NCBI GenBank assembly: GCA_963576565.1
Contig: OY755042.1
Span: 1,240,001-1,304,000, forward strand
From: Aspidapion aeneum
Lineage: Eukaryota; Arthropoda; Insecta; Coleoptera; Brentidae
Direction of reading: 5' to 3'
DNA length: 64,000 nucleotides
Shown one piece after another: positions 1 to 11,318 of the stretch (position 1 is its first letter; every line of letters begins with the position of its first letter). The translations under genes and the position numbers were made by a program. The notes under the pieces were generated by a model. The model was given only the letters and a program-made list of their open reading frames with translations, was not told the DNA's origin and did no database searches.

Positions 1-429
1 CAATATCAATGAATACACGATAGAGTCGTTATTAATAACAGAACAACATCTGTCGTCGTAGTTGCCGGTGTAGGACAATGAACACTGAACTTTGCAGGTA
101 TAGTTAATGGAAGAGTGTTCTTCAAACTTCAAAGAATTTCAAAATCTTGAGTAATATTAGTACAAATACTTTTAAACTGCTCCATAATTTTCATATTAAC
201 AAACATATAACCTCAAAATCAAACTAATAAACAACTTGAATCCAATTTAAGTTTCAAATATGCACTAATAAGTAAACCCCTGCGCTGCGTAATTCAATAC
301 AAATCCGTGCCTTGTTCGAGCCTCGGCGCCTTAAAATCAACACGCATTTGTAACCAAATTTGTTGCAACATTTCCGTGTCTATTTCAAAACAGCGCTGCC
401 GTGAAATCAGCACGGAAACGTACCTACGC

Positions 430-580
430 AACCCGGACCTATGCCTATTTATGCCAACGCCCTACCAATTGGGCCCCCGAAATCATGATTATACATTTTT
501 AAAACATATGGTTTCGATGGCCCAATTTGTACGACGATGGCGTAAATAGCCAAAGGTCCGGGTTCAAGTCCCGGTCGAAG
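430..580. repeat. Inverted pair of tRNA-like sequences (SINE-head or tRNA pseudogene fold-back)
   Basis: The plus-strand part (about 517-576) has an A-box-like TGGCCCAATTTG at 518 and a perfect B-box-like GGTTCAAGTCC at 561-571, followed by a T-arm-like CCGG. A diverged copy of the same sequence runs on the minus strand at about 430-476, so the two form a fold-back. No complete cloverleaf with an acceptor stem could be assembled, so a tRNA-derived SINE head or pseudogene is likelier than a working tRNA. Confidence 0.45.
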
Positions 581-589
581 TATAAGAAA

Positions 590-1317
590 TTTTTTAAAAT
601 TATTTTTCGTTCTTTAATTTTACCCCTACACACAGGCGGGTTGTAAGAAAAAGCTGGCCATAACCCCTAAACATTAAAAAGCCCTGTTTAATTGTAAAAT
701 TGCTATTAGTGCAATCACTGATGATTATGCTAGGCCGTGACACATTACACGCCTAATTTGAAAAACAATGCCATAGTAATGACAGATGAAACGTCCATTT
801 AATTTTTTATGTTATTTGCGTTACTTAAATTTACAAAAGTTGATGATTAAAAAGCCCTTTTAAAACTTGCGCCTATTATCAAAAATAATTTTTTTGAACA
901 TGGATTTTGAATCTGGAGGTCTCTAGCTATTTATTGTACGTATTTAACATTGTTTTTTATTTTATTGGTAATATTTTAATCCGGTTTAAAGGAAACGTTG
1001 CAGAAAACTTTTTAAATTTTCATTTTCTGAAATAGAACTTGACTAAATGTTTCAACTTCATCCAACTTTATTGACATTTTTGGTCCTATTAAGAGCATGC
1101 ATATGTTTTCTAAGTAACAAAGTCAGTTTCAGCTGCGGAGTTATGCGGATCGAGTAAAAAAGTTAAAATTTCTTTTTGTGTATATAAAAATTATCCGGTG
1201 AAAAATACGTACATAATATGCAGAAATTAATAAATAAGTTTTCTTAGCTTTAATACTAATAGTTTCTGTAAACCAAAAGTATACTTATTATGTCACATGT
1301 ATTCTAATTTCATTTTT
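590..1317. other. AT-rich stretch, nothing recognised
   Basis: Stop codons occur in all frames and there is no tandem repeat or long inverted repeat. I see no supportable feature here. Confidence 0.4.
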
Positions 1318-1905
1318 ACCTTCCTAGCCCGCGCAGCAATGGCTAGAGAAGGTATTATTTTCGACAACAAAAAAAATTGAGATAACACTGAAAATGTGTT
1401 ATTTTAGTGTATTGTATCTTAGCAATTTTATCGTGACGTCTGTCCATGTGTGTGTCTGTCTGTATTTAGGTGTGTGTATAGATATCTGTTCGGCGCAAGC
1501 CAAATAAAAGGGTGGGGGTAGATTTCCAAAATTAGAGTATATGTGAAAATATGGCGTGTGTGATATCAAACGAAAGGTAATTGTAATATTTAAAAAAAAG
1601 GGCGGAAGCTCGGGTGGAAGTAGATTCGAAAAATTAGACTTTAAGGGAAAATATGGCGTGTGTCATATCAAACGAAAGGTAATTGAGTCTGGAGTTAAAC
1701 AAAATACATTTTAATTTTTTTTAAGGGTGGGGGTAGATTTTAAAAATTAGAGTTTAAGTCAAAATATGGCTTGTGTGGTATCAAACGAAAGGTAATTGAG
1801 TCTGGAGTTGAATAAATACATTTCATTTTTTAGTTTTATTGGCTTACACGTACATTATAACTATAGTACCTAGTGTGAGCTTAGGTTCCCATATATTGGC
1901 AGAGT
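1318..1905. repeat. Chimera of two dispersed repeat families
   Basis: The left part (1318-1470) starts with ACCTTCCTAGCCCGCGCAGC, the terminus of the family seen whole at 8925-9472. It then switches to about three imperfect ~110-bp units containing GGGTGGGGGTAGATTT and CAAACGAAAGGTAATTG. The copy ends with CCTAGTGTGAGCTTAGGT. That second part is the reverse of the element at 8148-8912. The join lies in a GT/CTGT-rich microsatellite, so exchange or template switching between microsatellites is a possible origin. Confidence 0.6.
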
Positions 1906-2714
1906 GTTTTTCTTGCTAGACAATATACTTTATTGATAACGAACGTCGGAAAAAAACAGATATAGTTCAATTAACTTTTTTTGCAAAAATATCACATTGT
2001 TTTATGCAATTGCGAATTATAAATACCTACATGCTGGTTAAAACATTTTTTCATGGAGCTCTGCAATTATTAAAATCAAATATTTCAATATCTTGTAAAA
2101 GTTTACTTAGCCAAAATTCTGGTTTCAGCGATTTTTTAGGAAGCATTTTAATTAATTAGTAAAGTTCCAAATTTTATTTTTTTTGTGCTGGGTCCTTAAA
2201 GAATTTTCTTTGTCTTTTTTAAACAATAAATCATATATTTTTTTATTACTATATGCAATTTTAGGGGGCTCTAAATGGATCTTAGGTTTTGACCAGCTTT
2301 TTCGTGAAATCCGCCTGTGGATTGGAATTGTTGCATTATTGCATTTTGGTAAAAAATCCCTGCGTATATCATTAAGAGTTTTGAGTCAGTATTATGCAAA
2401 ACGTGCTTGTTATAAAGTTACCTGTGTGTCCAGTGTTAGTAACTTTCATTACTGGAATAGTGCTATCCATATTGGTAAACTTCAATGGAGAACCCTTAGA
2501 AACTGTAACACTTTTAGGATCAATATCAATAGGACTTTGACGCTTTCCATTGCATGTTGGGTAGATCTCACCCCAATGCTCCGGACCTGAAAAGGTAAAA
2601 ATATTTTCGTAGAAGCTTTCTTAGTACAACAAATCTGTTTGCTTCCCCCTTCCCCCGTGGACGTTTTTGGAAAAGTTCAAAGGTATTTGGATTTCTTTTT
2701 ACGCGAAAACGATA
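1906..2714. other. AT-rich stretch, nothing recognised
   Basis: It contains one open frame of 135 codons (2183-2590, plus). The translation resembles no family I know and its composition matches non-coding DNA, so I do not call a gene. Confidence 0.35.
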
Positions 2715-4040
2715 TATTTTATTTTATTTTATTTACACCACTCTACAGAAATAAATCCATTTATTGAGTGGGAAAACATACAGCTATACATACTAACTTA
2801 ATACTACAATAAATATTTATAAAAAGGAAAAAGATCACTATAAAAAAAAACACAGAAAAGAACACCGATATCTGAGCTAAGCGCACTTTTTTAATTGCTG
2901 ATAAGCTACAGTTAAAAATCTCGCATTGATCCTGAACAGAGTTATATACGTTGCAAGCTCTGCGCACCGGTGAGAATTTTCCTAGATTAATTCTCAGTCT
3001 TGATAAATAAAAGGTTTGTGGATTTCTTGATGATATCCGAGGTGTGTGAAAGTTAAGCTGTACTAAGAGGTCGAGAGAGTCGATTTTACCGTTCACTAAT
3101 TTGAATAAGAATTGTAAATCAGCTGACTGCCTTCTCTCGACTAACACCCTCGTAGAAAACTTTTGGAGCAGACGTTCAAACCACAGAAATCTTCTTTGAA
3201 TATTTTCTAGATCTTAAATATGTATTTGATGGTGGGGTGACCAAACTAGGGACGCATATTCTAGAATAGAGTAAACATATGAAAAGTATAATATTTTAAG
3301 ACTATTAATGTTGTTAAAAGTTTTAGAATTTCTTATTATAAAGCTATTGTTATATTAGAAATGTGAGGAACAAAAGTCAAAGAAGTGTCAAAGGTCACTC
3401 CGAGATCTTTAAAAGATTGTCATCTGGGTAGAGAAATAGGAAACTAAACTACAGCGTTCAGTGGCACATTGTTATTTTTACACCATTGGTTTACTAAAGT
3501 TAAATCAGCTTGAAGTTACATGCAGTCAGATATGTTGTCCACTCTACAGTATAGTTTTTTATCATCACTATAGAGCAGACTTCTGACATTAAGATTCTCG
3601 GATATTTTATTGATAAAAGAGTTAAAGAAAAGTGGACACAGAATGGAGCCCTGTGGGACACGAGATGAGACAATGATTTTTGAAGAACTACGACCAAAGC
3701 ATTCAACGTGCTGAGATCGACCTGAAAGGTAAGATTTACACATATTAATAAGGCGCGAAGAGTAACAATAATGATTTTTCAGATTTTGCACGAGAATGCC
3801 ATGGTCCAGTCTATCGAAGGCTTTAGAAAAATCTGTATAGTTTCTGACGGATTTCTATAAGATTTCTCTAGGAGAAATAGACGGCAGTGTGAAGAACACT
3901 ATCGAAACATTTTGAGAAGTTGTTAGTAATTGTGATTGAATGATAGTTTTCAACGCTTCTTTTGTCATTCTTTTTATGAACTGGTATGATCGTGGATTCT
4001 TTCCACAAGTAGGGAAATTCTTAGAATATCACAGAGAAAA
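2715..4040 (-). pseudogene. 5'-truncated, frameshifted jockey/CR1-like LINE (reverse transcriptase C-terminal half)
   Basis: Read on the minus strand from about 4040, the sequence gives a W-E-S-T-I-I-P-V-H-K-K segment and then an ENY segment, the N-terminal RT core. RVPQGSILCPLF follows at 3660-3630, then the catalytic-site region with YSDD where YADD is usual (about 3560). The LINE C-terminal domain follows at 3147-2764, with the pattern RRQSADLQFLFKLVNG. The minus-strand 3' end runs into a TAAAA-type repeat at 2715-2737, typical of a LINE tail. Several frame changes and the altered YADD make it inactive. It is cut at the 5' side, the usual result of incomplete target-primed reverse transcription. 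Confidence 0.8.
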
Positions 4041-4289
4041 TTCAATCAATAATATATCACAGAGAAAAACTTTTTCAACAACAAATATTCGGGGCACAAT
4101 TCTCTAAATTTTCTCTTTCTATGTTAGAGCTCTATAAAAACGTAGAACACCAAAGTTACCAAAAATCCAACCAACTTTGGCTTTGGCTATCTTTTAAACA
4201 TGTTGTTGTAAACTTGTGATCTATAAAGGCAGATTGTGTTGCAAAGAATCGACTGAACCAACAACCATTCCGAAGCTGCAAATTGAAGG

Positions 4290-4535
4290 TTGCAGAGTGA
4301 ATTGGGGATGGATCACTCAACAATTTGGAAGTTCATCGATTCTTTGAAAAAGATAGAAAAGGGGCGAGATTTATACCTTGAGCAGATTGCGGCAGGACAT
4401 GAACCACCCAAAAAACTGAAAAAATGTCGCGAGGCAGATGAAAGAATTTTTAGATTAGTGAATGATTTTGAAAATAGAAATATTTTGGATTTTCTCCGGG
4501 GAATTGCTCATAATTTTGAGATGTTAAACAATTAG
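4290..4535 (+). pseudogene. C-terminal fragment of a MULE/FLYWCH-type transposase
   Basis: This 81-codon frame carries a conserved tail pattern: H-x-T-I-W-K-F-I-D, then a basic PPKKLKK stretch, then N-I-L-D-F-L-R-G-I-A-H-N near the end. From memory this arrangement ends many insect MULE-like DDE transposases; the family call rests on that recollection. The catalytic domain and zinc finger are absent, and the sequence upstream (4100-4290) has no matching frame. It is a fragment, not a gene. Confidence 0.5.
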
Positions 4536-4699
4536 GACTTAAATATTTTAAAAAAATGTTTAGTAATAGTACTATTGTAACCACGTATTGGTTTTTTCTG
4601 AATTTTAATAAAAACAAATTTTAACTTTATATTTTTGGTTTTATTTTTTTTAATATTAAACATCAAACTTTGTAAAATAAAGTTTTTCTGAAACACTCC

Positions 4700-5421
4700 A
4701 AAGTGAATTTCAGGAGACAGCTCTATATTGCCAGGAAAATGGTTTCAACTTAAATTTGGGTAAATGCTTTTGTTTGTCATTTAGTCGTAACAAAAACTTA
4801 ATCGAATTTGATTATACAATAAATAATTAGAACCTTGAGCGTGTATCTGAACAAAAAGACCTTGGTGTAACCTTTGATGCTAATCTTTCATTTTCATCAC
4901 ATATTATTTCTAAAATTAGGAGTGCCCAGAAAGTTGCTGGGTTTATTTGTAGAAATACTAAAAGTTTTAACATAGACGTAAGCATATACTTATTTGACAG
5001 TCTGGTATTACCAATACTGGAATACGGAAGTGTTATTTGGTCCCCCCAATATGACATTTGGATTGGTATGATTGAGGGAGTTCAGCGAAAATTTTGATTT
5101 ATCCACAAAGAGGTTGTGACAACAACATCTTATTAAAAATGTTTGATAGATTATCACTAAACCAAAGAAGAACTAAAATTTTTTTAACAACAATGTATAG
5201 AATTCTCAAAGGGGATGTTGATTGTCCTAATATAGTTGAACAACTTCCATTTGCCATAAATCGAATCAATTCAAGGTCAAAAAATAAGTTTTATTTAGCT
5301 TATCCAGGAACAAATCTATTTAAAAGCTCTCCTATCTATAATTTATGCAAGTTATGTAACAAGTATGCTTCAGATGTTGATATTGACAATTTAGCTATAA
5401 GAAATTCAAAAAAATTATAGA
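4700..5421 (+). pseudogene. LINE fragment, C-terminal part of the reverse transcriptase ORF
   Basis: The plus-strand translation gives the post-YADD region: N-x-x-K-C-x-x-L-S-F-S near 4770, KDLGVTFDANLSFSSHI at 4860-4908, and then a thumb/connection region ending Y-G-S-V-I-W (about 5025-5040). A shift near 5090 leads into a frame at 5094-5420 with RRTKIFLTTMYRILKGDVDC and a typical jockey/CR1 C-terminus. There are in-frame stops before 4830 and at 5094. No 5' RT core is present. It lies 0.7 kb from, and opposite to, the fragment at 2715-4040; the two are diverged, so they are separate insertions. Confidence 0.75.
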
Positions 5422-5624
5422 TCAAAAAGTGCGCAGCAGTTAATCAATAAGTAATTATGTAATTTGATTTGTTTGTTATTTATCATCTGTAGAAGTGACG
5501 TATTGTATAAAATCTTTTTTTTTAATGTAAGTAAGTATCTATAATTGGCTTTTTGCTGTAGATACTGTTGAAATAAATAGATAAAAAAGATTTGTGCTGT
5601 TTGCAAACTATTTTTCGCCGGGTT

Positions 5625-5772
5625 GGCCCGCGCCGAACCGGCTCTCGGCGAATCGGATCGCGCCGAACCGGCTAGCGCCGAACCGGCTCGCGCCGAACCG
5701 GCTCGCGCCGAACCGGTTTGCGCCAAACCGGCTCGCGCCGAATCGGCCGCGCCGAACCGGTCGCGCCGAATA
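5625..5772. repeat. GC-rich 15-bp minisatellite, unit GCGCCGAACCGGCTC
   Basis: About nine to ten imperfect units sit in otherwise AT-rich DNA. Both strands stay open across it because the unit is a multiple of three, which gives spurious Ala/Glu/Pro-rich and Gly/Ser/Ala-rich frames. A related motif, GGCGCCGAGTTGGCC, recurs at 46519-46565. Confidence 0.9.
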
Positions 5773-5785
5773 GTACTAGACCCCA

Positions 5786-5942
5786 TGTTGCAAGGTATTT
5801 ATGAATAACTTATATAAATATCAAAAACTATTGCATTCACTGGAAAAATAAGTTTACTTTCAATCCAAATCTAGACTTTTAGACCTAGGATTGTATCACT
5901 TAGCACTGTAGGTAGACTCTTTAGTAAATACTGGTGTTCGTA
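5786..5942 (+). repeat. Dispersed repeat, also at 49988-50155
   Basis: CAAGGTATTTATRAAYAA through CTTTAGTAAATACTGGTG is shared with 49988-50155 at roughly 85-90% by eye. No coding capacity or ends were identified. Confidence 0.6.
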
Positions 5943-6529
5943 TTAACAAAGTTTTTCTAGCGTATAATCAAATCCAAAAACTTTTAAGTTTTCCAAAAAA
6001 AGGCCCAAGGGTTAGAGTTGTAAATTTTGAAAAATCTTTATAGATTTGAAGTTTCTGTAACTGTAAAATTTCAAATTTCGTTAAAAAATATTTTTTAAAG
6101 TGATTCGACGTGGTGTGGATGTGGTTTGGGTTGTTTTCCTGACGCTCGTAAACAGTTGCAAAATTCTATTCTATTCCACATTTAAATGCTGGGCAGAACT
6201 CGTTACGGATTATTCTGTCAACGAGCGGCATGCGGTAAACTCGATTTTTGACCTTGTTAAAAAATAGCTATTTATTGAGGTTTGGAAGAACAATTTCTTT
6301 TAAAACAATTCTATAATATCAAAAACTACTTACCGGTGTCACTATTGTAACTCCAATCTGCGGAATGAGCTAAAAAATATATCAATGTTAGAAATATTAA
6401 ATAGATAAAAATTTTAATTAAATTATCCTAAATATAGACTAAATTTTTGCTTGTGGCGTCACAACGCACTGTGGTTTCTCCTAATTCCTTGCCATAGGTA
6501 GTTAAACTTTTTCAACTGACAGCTACAAC
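5943..6529. other. Unassigned stretch
   Basis: There is no tandem repeat, inverted repeat or conserved frame. Nothing recognised. Confidence 0.35.
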
Positions 6530-6536
6530 CAGTGGC

Positions 6537-6572
<36 letters not shown>

Positions 6573-6725
6573 CCCGGGCCCCCCCCGAAGCTAAGATTTT
6601 TTTAGATATTTTCCACATATTTCATGAACACAAACATAAAATAGCATAAAATACGTTCTCATGAGGTCTCGGGCCCCACCCGAAACTGTCTCGTGCCCCC
6701 CCGAAACTTTTTTCTATATACGCCA
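6530..6725. mobile_element. Short MITE with CAGTGGCGYA ends
   Basis: The left end is CAGTGGCGTATATA and the right end TATATACGCC, its inverse. The interior holds an (AT)n run (about 6538-6570), the block CTAAGATTTTTTTAGATATT, and repeated GGGCCCC tracts. Relatives sharing the block and the GGGCCCC tracts occur at 22803-22915, 30650-30812 and 48968-49136. The last ends in TGGGTGCGCCACTG, the other form of the terminus. Confidence 0.6.
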
Positions 6726-6788
6726 AAATCTGAAAAATGGCATGTTTTTGAGTTGTTTTTTTCTGTGGGTTTTTTTGTCAACCTACAG

Positions 6789-7006
6789 CAAGGGGTGGCT
6801 CGGTATTTCCTTTTGGTGTACAGGTTAGGGGAAATACCAGAAAATACTGGGAAATATACAAGGAAATACCGGGAAGTGCTTGGAAAATACTAGGAAATAC
6901 AATTGAAATTTGAGGAAATACCGGGAAATACTGGGAAATACCGTAGGTAATATATCGTAGGTATTTTCTTTTGGTGTACAAAACTTGGCGATCGAGCCAC
7001 CCCTCG
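6789..7006. mobile_element. hAT-type MITE with internal minisatellite
   Basis: The 14-bp terminal inverted repeats are CAAGGGGTGGCTCG and its inverse, with one mismatch. An exact 8-bp target duplication, ACCTACAG, flanks it at 6781-6788 and 7007-7014. An 8-bp duplication with ends beginning CA fits the hAT superfamily. The interior (about 6830-6950) is a degenerate array of GGGAAATACC-like units, and GGTATTTYCTTTTGGTGTAC occurs next to each end. It has no transposase, so it is non-autonomous. Confidence 0.85.
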
Positions 7007-7029
7007 ACCTACAGTCAGCACTTAGAGTA

Positions 7030-7195
7030 ATAATAATATTTAAAAAAATTATGTTATAACCGAAAAGTTCGTAGGACCTTTCATTTCGGAGATATTTACA
7101 AAAATCTGTTTTCAAGGTTGATATAACGTGGAGTGTGCTAATGGGCTACGAAGGTATCAGATCCGTCATGGATCCATTTATTTAATTCCAAGACA
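7030..7195 (+). repeat. Right-half fragment of the ACCTTCCTAGC family
   Basis: It matches the inner right part of the family (CGGAGATATTTACAAAAA, GAGTGTGCTAATGGGCTACG) and ends in GATCCGTCATGGATCC, as do full copies. The left part is missing. Confidence 0.6.
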
Positions 7196-8147
7196 CTTGT
7201 TTTGCTTAAGGTGTGGTTTCACACAGAAAAACTACAAAACTACTAAATAGTTAGAGAGAATTAAAACAATCCTATGAAATTTTCGTTTGAATGGTTAATA
7301 GTGCTTCAACTCTCCAAACAGAAAAGCCCCATTCTAAAATAATAAAATAGAATATCCTTAATACCGGTTTAAACTGTTGGAACAATGACTAATAGTTAAT
7401 CTTCCTCTACTATAGGAAAAAGGATTCCCTTTTTACCTGGGGATATAGTTCAAGCTCAAAACGAAACCCGGCCCTGCTAACACGAAATCCGTAATATGAT
7501 GTCATACACCTGTTGCCACGTCCTGAAAAAATTGTGGGCAAAGGGGCCGTTCATAAACTATGTTGTCTAAATGAGTTTTTATCGCAGATTGTAATAAGAA
7601 ATACACAGCATAAAACGACTCGACGCGGGCTAATAAGCGCATGACAAATTATCGCACGGTTTGAATAGCCTAACCAACTCAAAGCACTATATATTTTGGT
7701 AAGGTAAGAAGTTAAACCTTACTTATTATTTATAAAATTTTACAGAGGCAGTTTACCAACAAATGAATGAATGACCGCCGAAACCGGGGCTACTACTTCT
7801 CTTTATATGTTATTACTCTGAGAGTCAGCAGCATCTTTTTATCCAGAGACAATGACAGTTTTTAGTATACTGTGGTTTTACCTTTAATTTTGTACCAACA
7901 TGACATATTTACTTTATAGTCTATTTCTGGTTAGGAAATATGTTAATTTCATTTCAGTCACAAAAGTGTAACTAGGTATGGCAAGGACTATAATAATCGC
8001 TTAATATTTTTTGAAATTTCGTTCCAGCAACAAGACATCAAATTTTTCTTTTGCCTACTAGTGGTTTATCTAAATTAATCAATATGGCTTCCCCTTTGCC
8101 TAGTACAGTTTTTACGAGTTTCTTAAAGGTACTACCTATAAAATACT
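7196..8147. other. Unassigned stretch
   Basis: There is no frame above 60 codons with family resemblance and no clear repeat. Confidence 0.35.
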
Positions 8148-8730
8148 CTGCCAATCTATGGGCACCTAAGCTCACACTAGGTACTATAGTTATAGTGTAC
8201 GTGTGAGCTAATATAACTAAAAACTGAGATATATTTTATTCAACTCCAGACTAAATTACCTTTTGTTTGATACCACACAAGCCATGTTTTGAGTTAAACT
8301 CAAATTTTTGAAATCTACCCCCACCCTTACAAAAAAAAACAAAAACTAAAATGTATTTTGTTAAACTCCGGACTCAATTACCTTTCGTTTGATATCACAC
8401 ACGCCATATTTTCACTTAAACTCTAATTTTTAAAATATACCCCCACCCTTTTTTTTTTTAATAAATTAAAATGTATTTTGTTTAACTGCAGACTCAATTA
8501 CCTTTCGTTTAATATCACACACGCCATATTTTCACATAAACTCTAATTTTTGAAATCTACCCCCACCCTTTTATTTGGTTTGTGTTCGGTGGATTTTGTT
8601 CATTTTTACATGGGACCATCTCGGCCCAAAACCCAGCCTAGGTACCAAATTTCATTAAAATCGGCCAAGCAGTTTTTGAGTTATGCGCGTTGGTCGTTAC
8701 AGACAGACATACAGACACACAGACAGACAT

Positions 8731-8772
<42 letters not shown>

Positions 8773-8912
8773 GGCGCAACAAAAAAGTTTCAAAATCATC
8801 TGAAACGCAAAGATATATAAAAATTTTTGAAATCGGAGCAACTTTTTTTTTCTCGAAAAAATTAGGATCACCATAGCTCACACTACTATAGTATAGTATA
8901 TGTGTGAGCTAA
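8148..8912 (+). mobile_element. Tandem-repeat element with hairpin ends (Helentron/DINE-like architecture)
   Basis: The left end holds a hairpin of TAGCTCACAC-type and GTGTGAGCTA arms (about 8169-8213). Three ~115-bp tandem units follow (8230-8575), each with TTACCTTTCGTTTGATATC and CTACCCCCACCC. A unique block (TTTCATTAAAATCGGCCAAG) comes next, then an (ACAG)n microsatellite at about 8701-8771. The right end repeats the hairpin (8873-8912). No coding sequence is present. Tandem units, a microsatellite and a terminal hairpin are typical of DINE/HINE elements, but class assignment is inference. Confidence 0.55.
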
Positions 8913-8924
8913 TAAATGGATCCA

Positions 8925-9298
8925 TGACGGATCTGATACCTTCCTAGCTAGCCTATTAGCACACTTCAATTGAAGCTATGGTAATCAGCCTTGAAAACAG
9001 TTTTTTGGAAATATCCGGGAAACTAAAGCTCCTAGGAAGTTTTTGGTTATGACACAAATTATTGAGCAAAATGTAGTCCACTATATTCCGAAAATCGCAT
9101 ACTGATGCGATTTTACGTTAAAAAGTTAGCATTTTAAAAAAAATTTAATTGTCAAAAATCTGTCAATAGCATTAATGGATTTTGACCAAAATCTAATCAG
9201 CTCGTCAAAGTGTCCAACACTATTTTACCCAAAAATTTTATGAAAATCGGTTCAGCGGTTCAGGAGCTATCGTGTTACGGGCAGAAAAAAAATACACA

Positions 9299-9340
<42 letters not shown>

Positions 9341-9472
9341 GACACCACGATGATATTGCTAGAATAGGTCAAAATACATCCCACATTATCGGCGTTATCT
9401 GAAAAAAAAATTTTCATCGAAAACAATACCTTCTCTAGCCATTGCTGTGCAGGCTAGGAAGGTAAAAATTGT
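8925..9472 (-). mobile_element. ACCTTCCTAGC-family element, apparently full length
   Basis: On the minus strand it begins TTTTACCTTCCTAGCC and ends GCTAGGAAGGTATCAGATCC, so the ends are inverted repeats. The interior has a short hairpin near the start, a (GT)n microsatellite (about 9293-9340), and AAATTTTATGAAAATCGGTT. Other copies or pieces: 1318-1470, 7030-7195, 44745-44990, 45437-45535, 46945-47400 and 58130-58575. There is no coding sequence. Confidence 0.7.
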
Positions 9473-9829
9473 TTTAGATACTTATTTTATTTCTTCCACA
9501 TTTTAAAAGGTTTCGCAAATACAATTTCTTTTCATCAGACTAAAACTCATTTTGTTTTAAAACTCATTTATTTAACTACCAAATACTATTATACCCAATA
9601 AAAAAAAATGTTCGCCTTCAAAAACACTGTGAATACATTTTTAAAACTTATTAAGATAATTCAATAAAAAAATTTATTAAAAATCTAGGTACAAAAATTG
9701 CACTTTTTATATTACTTATACTATGATTGCACATGTTTACTAAGCACTTGTAATATTGATATAATCAATATAATAATAATCGATGATATGATAAAGATCT
9801 GCAAAAATATAAATCTAATAATAGATGTA

Positions 9830-11318
9830 CAGCATGTCCCATTTTCGATGGGATTAAATGGGAAACTCGGTTATTATTAAAGATATTGATTTTCTGATTG
9901 CACCTTACCGTGCTCTTTTTTTCAGCCCTTAAAAATGGCGTAATCAGATTTTTGCTATACCCCGTAGTTTCGCTAATACAGGGAGTTTTTGAAAAAATTG
10001 TATTTTTAATAATCCCTTCTATCTCGCTTATTTTGCGAGATATTTTTATTCTGTAAAAACCTTTTCATGGCAACTTTTTTAGAAGAAAATAATGACGTTG
10101 TCAACTTTTTGAAATATTGTTTAGTTTTTGAGATATGGTATTTATCATAAAAAAATTAAATACGGACCTGGATTTTTTTAATTACTATTTTGATTGGTTT
10201 CATGCTAGTATTATCATAAAACAATAAAAATTTTAAAAATTTTTGTTTTAAGGTAAAAAAAAATATTTAATATTTAAAAAAAAATTAGTCCGAACCTGGA
10301 TATTTCCAACATAAATATAAATTAAAAATTGCTAGTTAAACAATTTTTAGTTTAACTGTTTTGATACTTAGCATATTAAAATGGTTTTACGTTAATTTAC
10401 AGATTTATTTGAAACAAAGTCTACAAAAAATACAAAAAAAACAAATTACAAAAAATAACTAATTTTTCTGATTGCCATTATGTTTAGGACATTGTTGGCA
10501 TTTTTGAGTAATTTTTCTTAACGCATTTTGCATAAAAATATTTCTGCCATTTAAACATTGGGATTTTGTTGCTTGAATGAAGCAGTCAAACATATCACAT
10601 TTCTAGCCAGTTTAAAATAATTGTAAGCCATGCACAAAAATAACAAGTGTCAAATTACAATGTCAATTCCACGCTTTTGTTTTGTAAATTTCACGACCTG
10701 CTGTTCGGTTATCAAATAATTAGTATGATATTATTTTTGTAACTTTTTAACGTTTTTTACTTTATTTATAAATCTTTTAATTATCATTTCAAAACAGATA
10801 TACTAAAAATCGTTCAACTAGTGTGTCTTGCAATTTTTAATTTAATTACGTTGGAAATTTCCAGGTTCGGACTATAATTTTTTTTTCAAATATTAAACAG
10901 TTTTTTTTAACCTTAAATCAAAAAAATATTAAAGTAATAATAGCATGGAACCAATCAAAACAGTAATAAAAAAAATCCAGGTCCGTATTTAATTTTTTTA
11001 TTATAAACACCATATCTCAAAAACTAAACAATATTTTAAAAAATTGACAACGTCATTATTTTGCTCTAAAAAAGTTGCCATAGAAAGGTTTTTACAGAAT
11101 AAAAATATCTTGCAAAATAAGCGAGATACAAGGAATTAATTAAAATACAATTTTTTCAAAAACTCCCTGTATTAGCGAAACCACGGGGTATAGCAAAAAT
11201 CTGATTACACCATTTTTAAGGGCTCAAAAAAAGAGCACGGTAAGGTGCAATCAGAAAATCGATATCTTTAATAATAACCGAGTTTCCGATTTAATCCCAT
11301 CGAAAATGGGACACGCTG
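9830..11318. mobile_element. Long fold-back element (about 480-bp arms), Tc1/mariner-like MITE
   Basis: The ends are CAGCATGTCCCATTTTCGAT and the inverse of a one-base variant, flanked by TA on both sides (9828-9829, 11319-11320). The arms run to about 10313 and from about 10851, including TTATTTTGCGAGATATTTTT and GTCCGAACCTGGATATTTCC. The centre (10314-10850) is unique. An outer inverted pair, AAATTGCACTTTTTAT (9697) and its inverse (11367), suggests it sits inside another inverted structure. No transposase. Confidence 0.75.

Noticed and set aside
541..580. Functional tRNA gene
   Set aside because: The T-arm and A-box-like stretch are present, but no acceptor stem or anticodon arm could be paired convincingly.
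2183..2590. 135-codon plus-strand frame as a host gene
   Set aside because: No family resemblance, no supporting splice or promoter signals, and composition typical of the surrounding non-coding DNA.
5415..5808. Open frames on both strands rich in Ala/Glu/Pro and Gly/Ser/Ala
   Set aside because: They come from a 15-bp GC-rich minisatellite whose unit keeps all frames open; no start context or homologue is recognised.
8550..8881. Cys/Val/Ser-rich and Thr/Asp/Arg-rich frames across 8638-8881
   Set aside because: They translate the ACAG microsatellite and are not genes.
6538..9340. (AT)n, (ACAG)n and (CA)n microsatellites as stand-alone features
   Set aside because: Each is an internal part of a dispersed element described above.
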